Assembly: GCA_003833135.1 (NCBI GenBank)
Contig: QZLH01001743.1
Coordinates: forward strand, 1 to 23,837
From: Oehlia diaphana
Lineage: Eukaryota; Glomeromycota; Glomeromycetes; Glomerales; Glomeraceae
DNA: 23,837 nucleotides
Reading direction: 5' to 3'
The position numbers and the translations under genes are program-made. The first letter of the stretch is position 1. Each line of letters opens with the position of its first letter. Shown here piece after piece: positions 19,579 to 23,837 of this stretch. The notes under the pieces were generated by a model, which had not been told where the DNA came from, did no database searches, and worked only from the letters and a program-made list of their open reading frames with translations.

Positions 19579-20333
19579 ATCTCTATTTTTAAATTAGAAC
19601 CAAGAAATAAATTTTTAATGCACTATGTTGATAATACGAACATCAATGGGCCGGTAATTATTATAAACAATAAAAGTGATTTGGAAATTAAATCTGGGAG
19701 ACATTGCATTTAAGAATGTGGATTGGATTGGCTTTACAATAGATTAGTAGTATTATATTATACTATCACCGTAATTTTTATTATTTCTTATTATTAATAA
19801 TAATTTCAAGTTAAATAAATACTACCAAAACCACCTTTTGCAATGAAAATAACATTTTTTAAATGTTGTATAAATAAATCTTTATGCGTTAAAGGTCCTT
19901 TATCTATTAAACTGCTTTAATATTCTATTGTCACTTTCAAATTATATTGCAACAAATACTGTAACTAATAAACATCCATTGTTATCCACGTAATCATTGC
20001 AATATAAAGATTCTATTTATTTGCTGCAATTTAAATAATAATTGATGTAAACTAACGAGTCTAATATTTAGTGATAAAATATATTATGCTATATATCAAT
20101 TTTAAATAAAGATTACAAAAATAATGCAAAGAAACGTAATTTATTTCAAAATTATCTTTGAATTTGAGTTGTTATTAAAAACAATCAAATCTTAATGAAT
20201 ACAAAAATCAGGTTTTATAGAATCTATTCAATAAGCAATAACAATGATAAATTATTTGTTATTTACACCGTTGATTTGTGCATAATTTTCGGGATAAAAA
20301 TTTCTGTAATTTTTAGTGAATATTGTGGAGTAT
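19579..20333. other. Intergenic AT-rich region downstream of the Sel1-kinase gene
   Basis: Apart from the small antisense kinase relic at 19806-19877, no gene is recognised on either strand. Confidence 0.45.
19806..19877 (-). pseudogene. Glycine-loop relic of a protein kinase, antisense to its neighbours
   Basis: The minus strand reads LFIQHLKNVIFIAKGGFGSI then YLT and a TGA. FIAKGGFGSIY is the canonical glycine loop of the same TKL-like family, better preserved here than in the intact gene at 15773. Only about 24 codons survive; sequence on both sides is non-coding. It must derive from a different kinase copy, since its loop differs from all plus-strand relics in the window. Confidence 0.6.
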
Positions 20334-20474
20334 TGCTAAATATCACCACTGGTGATTGTTAACTTACCAGAATTAGGGTATAATTTCGGGCAGAATTAAA
20401 AACGTCATGAAACTCCGCCCATTAATATTTGCTAATGCCGGTGCGGTGAAAATCACCTGCGGTGAGATTTAGCA
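20334..20474. mobile_element. MITE of 141 bp with 24-bp terminal inverted repeats
   Basis: TGCTAAATATCACCACTGGT at the left end and the reverse complement TGCTAAATCTCACCGCAGGT at the right end match at 21 of 24 positions over the full arms. The interior is non-coding and locally GC-richer (CCGGTGCGGTGAAAATCACC). The bases outside are TAT on the left and TAC on the right; a TA target duplication as in Tc1/mariner elements is possible but not proven. Confidence 0.65.
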
Positions 20475-20864
20475 TACCCGTTACTAGTTGAAATTACTTA
20501 TCGCATTCATGATTATTGCCAAATTCAAAATTGATTTTAATTTCAAATGAAATTTTAAATCGTGAAAACTTAATGTCAAATTAGTTATTAATATATACAA
20601 GAATTTAAAATCATTTTATTTAGTCATTTTCTTTTATAATTGCTGCACTTTTATAATTTTCAATGCATTATCATTGTATTATCTATGTTTTTTTATTAAT
20701 ACAAGCATTATCAGCATTATTCTTCTTAATCACATTAGTCGAATTGTGTAAAAGTGAAGTCATTCCTGACAACGGAATCCTTAATGTAATCTTTACATAG
20801 ATATGAAAAAACTTCAAAACAATTTTAGTAATGCATCTGTTTTAGACCAAATCAAACACTTTTC
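20475..20864. other. Intergenic AT-rich region
   Basis: No coding frame or structured repeat was recognised between the MITE and the coding relic at 20865. Confidence 0.4.
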
Positions 20865-21090
20865 CATCAGCCTAAATTAGGAAATCATCGTTGGTACAGT
20901 CTTAAGGCATTATTAAATTGGCAAGGATTAGAACGTGGTCTACAATAGTATTATTCCATAAATTTTAAATACTTGGAAAAACATTAAAATTTTCTATAAT
21001 TCTGATGGTTTTTCGTCATTTTTTGATTTTATTGTACAAACTGCGCCAGATACTATCCTTTTATATCATATATTAATGAAAATCAATTAA
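20865..21090 (+). pseudogene. Possible decayed coding fragment of unknown family
   Basis: From 20865 the frame reads HQPKLGNHRWYSLKALLNWQ then GLERGLQ and TAG. In a shifted frame from 20962 it reads ILNTWKNIKIFYNSDGFSSF, FDFIVQTAPDTILLYHILMK and TAA at 21090. Both stretches have a W/G/D/P content unusual for random frames at this base composition. The frame change and the stop indicate decay. No family is recognised. Confidence 0.3.
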
Positions 21091-22234
21091 AGTCACGCTT
21101 TTATTAACAAATCAAATAACACGGTGTTTTCAGTGTTTTCGGTAAATTTAATATAATTGATCGACATAGTACAGATTCAACCCAATCGAAAATAGCGATA
21201 CATAACATATTTTGGTTTTTATTACATTTAGAATTTTATTTCTATAAAATTCTGAACACTAATTAAGTATATAATAGATGATGTTGATAGGTTTTAGGCG
21301 ACGCAAGGGCATTGCACAATTCATTTAACGTGGCAATGAAATATTTCATATTTTATATTTGGTATTTTTAACTAAAATCATCAGATTAATATCAATTATT
21401 TTTTTTTTTTAATAATTATTAATACTTTTACTAAACGAAATAAAGGCGTAAAAAAAGAATTTTTTTGACTGAAAATGTGTCCGACACACAGCATCAAGGA
21501 CGATAAATAATTTACAAGAATTAAATTATTCATTTATACAGTAATTAATAAATTCTAAAATGCATATATTAATGGCCACGTTTTTCCTTATTTTTATTAA
21601 ATAATAAACTGACATTCTTTAAACGGTTGAAATAAAAGAATTAATAAAATATGCCACTAACAGCTAAAAGATTTGTTGGCTGCTGATCATATTGATATTA
21701 AAATAGAAAAAGCTTGTATTATATAATCAGCTAATAATATTTTGTAATTTAAAGTATTTATGTATATATTTTGGCGTTTTTGTACAAATAACACAAACTT
21801 GTATATTTTTAGTCATAAATATATGAAGTAAAAATTTTCTGTATTGTTTACAGCATTATTCAATAAAATTAATAAAGCTATTTATTTCCATTGTCTTTTT
21901 TACTATAAAGATATTTAAATATTAAAAGTTAGATCACGTGCCTGAGCTTTTTGATATACTGGAATTGGGTCTGGTGTTTACTCTCGAAAAGCGGATTTCC
22001 TGATATAACGGATTTTTGACAAATTTTATTAATGGAACGGATGATTCCATTATATCGAATTTCACTGCTTATATTATTTTTATCATTTTATTTTAAGATA
22101 GTTTTTTTTGTTGTTGCATTATAATAAGTTATATCGTTAATGCATTTTTATTAAATATATAATATTAGAAACTTTTGATTGATTTTGGTTATATCAAAAA
22201 TTTTGATCACATTCAATTCAATCCGATCTGTAAT
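21091..22234. other. Intergenic AT-rich region
   Basis: No gene was found. The only structured features are GTGTCCGACACAC near 21478 and an imperfect inverted repeat at 21989-22070. Confidence 0.45.
21989..22070. repeat. Imperfect inverted repeat, possibly a pogo/Tigger-like short element
   Basis: AAGCGGATTTCCTGATATAA on the left and AAGCAGTGAAATTCGATATA on the right-hand complement share AAGC, a TTTC/AATTC block and GATATAACGG/GATATAATGG. GATATAACGGA near the end resembles the subterminal sequence of pogo-type elements as I recall it. The arms are poorly matched and no target duplication is clear. Confidence 0.3.
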
Positions 22235-23010
22235 TAGGGATGGGAAAATAATGGTTAATTATAAATTTGGTTAATTAACTATTATATTAATTTTTATAAA
22301 TAATAAAATAAAATAATAAAATTTGTTTATTTATTAAAATGATTATAATGAATCTTATATTTTATTGGGCTAGTAAAATTTCAAGAGTATCTGTTCTTCT
22401 TCACTTATATTATGCATAAAGTCTTCAATTTATGCATTTTTTAAATGCTTATTTTGTTGCTTTACTGTAAAAGAAGTAGATAATTGAAATGCTTCAGTAA
22501 TATTAGAAATTTCTGAAGTTTGTTGAGATGTTTTTGCACTATCTGAAGCTCTAGGAAATTGGTATTAAGATGCTCTTGCATTCTCTTAGCAGTACTACAT
22601 TCAAAAGTTTTGAAGCAATAATTACAAGTTACAGAAGGATGTTTTTATTATTACTTTCTGTTTCAGTAATTTTCTAATGCTTCCAAACTTTTCTTTTCTT
22701 TTTTTTCATTATTGCAAGAATTTTTTTTAAAAACTATGTAAAAAAAAATGTATTAAAGAAAAAGAAAAAAAGATCATAAAAAAAAAAGATTATCAAGTTA
22801 TACAAGGTATAAATTATAAAATAGATCTATACTATTTTTTACTAATAATTAACAAATTATAATTAAAATTATATGATTTAAATCCTGCATTTTTATTGGT
22901 TGATTTAAAAAGTAATAGTTAATTAACCATTTTAAACTAATTATAAATAATATAATTAACAGTTAATTAACCATAATTAATTAACCATAGTTAATTAACG
23001 CCCATCCCTA
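22235..23010. mobile_element. Non-autonomous hAT transposon relic with 8-bp target-site duplication
   Basis: The element begins TAGGGATGGG and ends CCCATCCCTA, a perfect 10-bp inverted repeat. It is flanked by the identical 8-mer TCTGTAAT at 22227-22234 and 23011-23018. Eight-base duplications and RGGGATGGG-type ends are hallmarks of hAT elements. Just inside both ends are several copies of GGTTAATTAAC-like words, probably subterminal transposase-binding repeats. The interior retains a decayed BED zinc finger on the minus strand but no catalytic or dimerisation region, so this 776-bp copy is an internal-deletion derivative. Confidence 0.88.
22530..22700 (-). pseudogene. Decayed BED-type zinc finger of a hAT transposase
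   Basis: The minus strand reads KVWKH, stop, KITETESNNK. After a small frame slip it reads HPSVTCNYCFKTFECSTAKR and MQEHLNTNF. VWxHF..K and TCxYC..H-L-x-x-x-C are the BED finger pattern. The two cysteines of CNYC and the histidine are present, but the final cysteine is Phe. A stop replaces the Phe after WKH. The rest of the transposase is missing. Confidence 0.7.
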
Positions 23011-23018
23011 TCTGTAAT

Positions 23019-23837
23019 ACAAAAAATACAATTTTAATTTATCATCTCAATTTTTTTAACAACCAAATTTATTTGATTTTTTTTTAAAAAATAATAAATC
23101 TATTTTGATATTTTTATAATCTTCCAGGAAAACCTTAGAATAGTATGCCTTCAGGTGACTTCTTGATAGATGTTTCACAAAATTTTATAAATTCCTTTAA
23201 AAATCTATTAATAAATTCAAAAATAAGTTTCAAATTTATCGTTATTATTATATTGTAATAAAAATTGATATCTACAACAAACATCGAATTATTATTTAAA
23301 TAAAGTTAGAGCATAAGAGCATGTCGTCGAAAAATCATTCATTCCCGACAATTAACAAAACTTGACAATTTTTTTATATGACTTATAATTTAAATTTTCG
23401 TTCACTGTATACGTTAAGTAATAAGCAAGTTCCTTTTTCGCAAATAATCTGATATCAAATTACCAAATGTTAAAAAATATAGTAATGTTTTGCTGCGTCA
23501 AAGTATTATCGCTTATTTATTGATAAAAAATTGATAAAAAAAGAATTAAATATCAAGAGATTAAAGAAAGGGATATTGTTTTAAAAAAAAAACAATAAAG
23601 AAATAATTGTAAAACTTTAGCTACACCCGGGTGGTAATAAGCACGCCGACTGCAAGCCATCTATGCAATTAATGCAAGTGATGCATAAAAAATTTTTCAG
23701 AAAAATGATGAGTTTCTTCAGAATACAGTGCGGTACCTCTATAATAGGTACCCCTTATATCTTGTGATCTAATGGTCAGAATTTTATAAGATTTTAAAAT
23801 TAGATAGCTTTTAAAAAGATAAACACATTAAGCAAAT
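23019..23837. other. Intergenic AT-rich region at the right edge
   Basis: No gene was found. Small features: ATTGTTTT/AAAACAAT hairpin near 23576, CACCCGGGTG near 23625, and GGTACC twice near 23733 and 23748 separated by about ten bases. Confidence 0.45.

Noticed and set aside
1..23837. CRISPR arrays, bacterial operons, rRNA or tRNA genes
   Set aside because: None seen; spliced genes and transposon content show a eukaryotic nuclear sequence, and the tandem arrays have degenerate units without unique spacers.

Overview
The window is very AT-rich eukaryotic DNA: short 50-90 bp introns with GT..AG ends, low-complexity A/T runs, many decayed transposons, and gene families typical of arbuscular mycorrhizal fungi. 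A TKL-like protein kinase with a CxxC..CxxC lead-in, Sel1-like repeats and an unusual 13-exon MULE-type transposase family all point to Glomeromycotina, most likely Rhizophagus irregularis or a close relative. This assignment rests on recognising the protein families; no database search was run.

Layout. Positions 8-3117 are one large fold-back element with about 320 bp terminal inverted repeats built of nested CCCTGGAT/ATCCAGGG palindromes. Its AT-rich core holds two separate tandem arrays and no genes. Positions 3872-4143 (minus) are the first exon of a GPATCH1-like (G-patch splicing factor) gene, split by a roughly 125 bp MITE. Positions 4580-7767 (minus) are a MULE-like transposase gene whose 13 exons can be followed in phase but which carries a nonsense codon and a 4-nt insertion. 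Diverging from it, 7986-8627 (plus) is an intact uncharacterised 213-aa ORF with a poly-Q tract. Positions 8990-11230 look empty.

From 11249 to 19877 the window is a kinase neighbourhood. There are decayed plus-strand fragments at 11249-11570, 11815-11985, 14117-14340 and 14817-15107, and a minus-strand glycine-loop relic at 19806-19877. Among them lies one intact gene, 15773-19565, encoding a 1,243-aa protein of 22.5 Sel1-like repeats, a CxxC..CxxC motif and a kinase domain that keeps its catalytic residues. An island of visibly higher GC at about 11990-13740 holds broken, unidentified minus-strand coding sequence.

The right end is intergenic with small mobile elements: a 141 bp MITE at 20334-20474, a possible pogo-like inverted repeat near 22000, and a 776 bp hAT relic at 22235-23010 with a perfect 8-bp target duplication and a broken BED zinc finger. 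The only confidently intact genes are the Sel1-kinase and, less surely, the poly-Q ORF. The rest records gene-family duplication, transposon insertion and decay.
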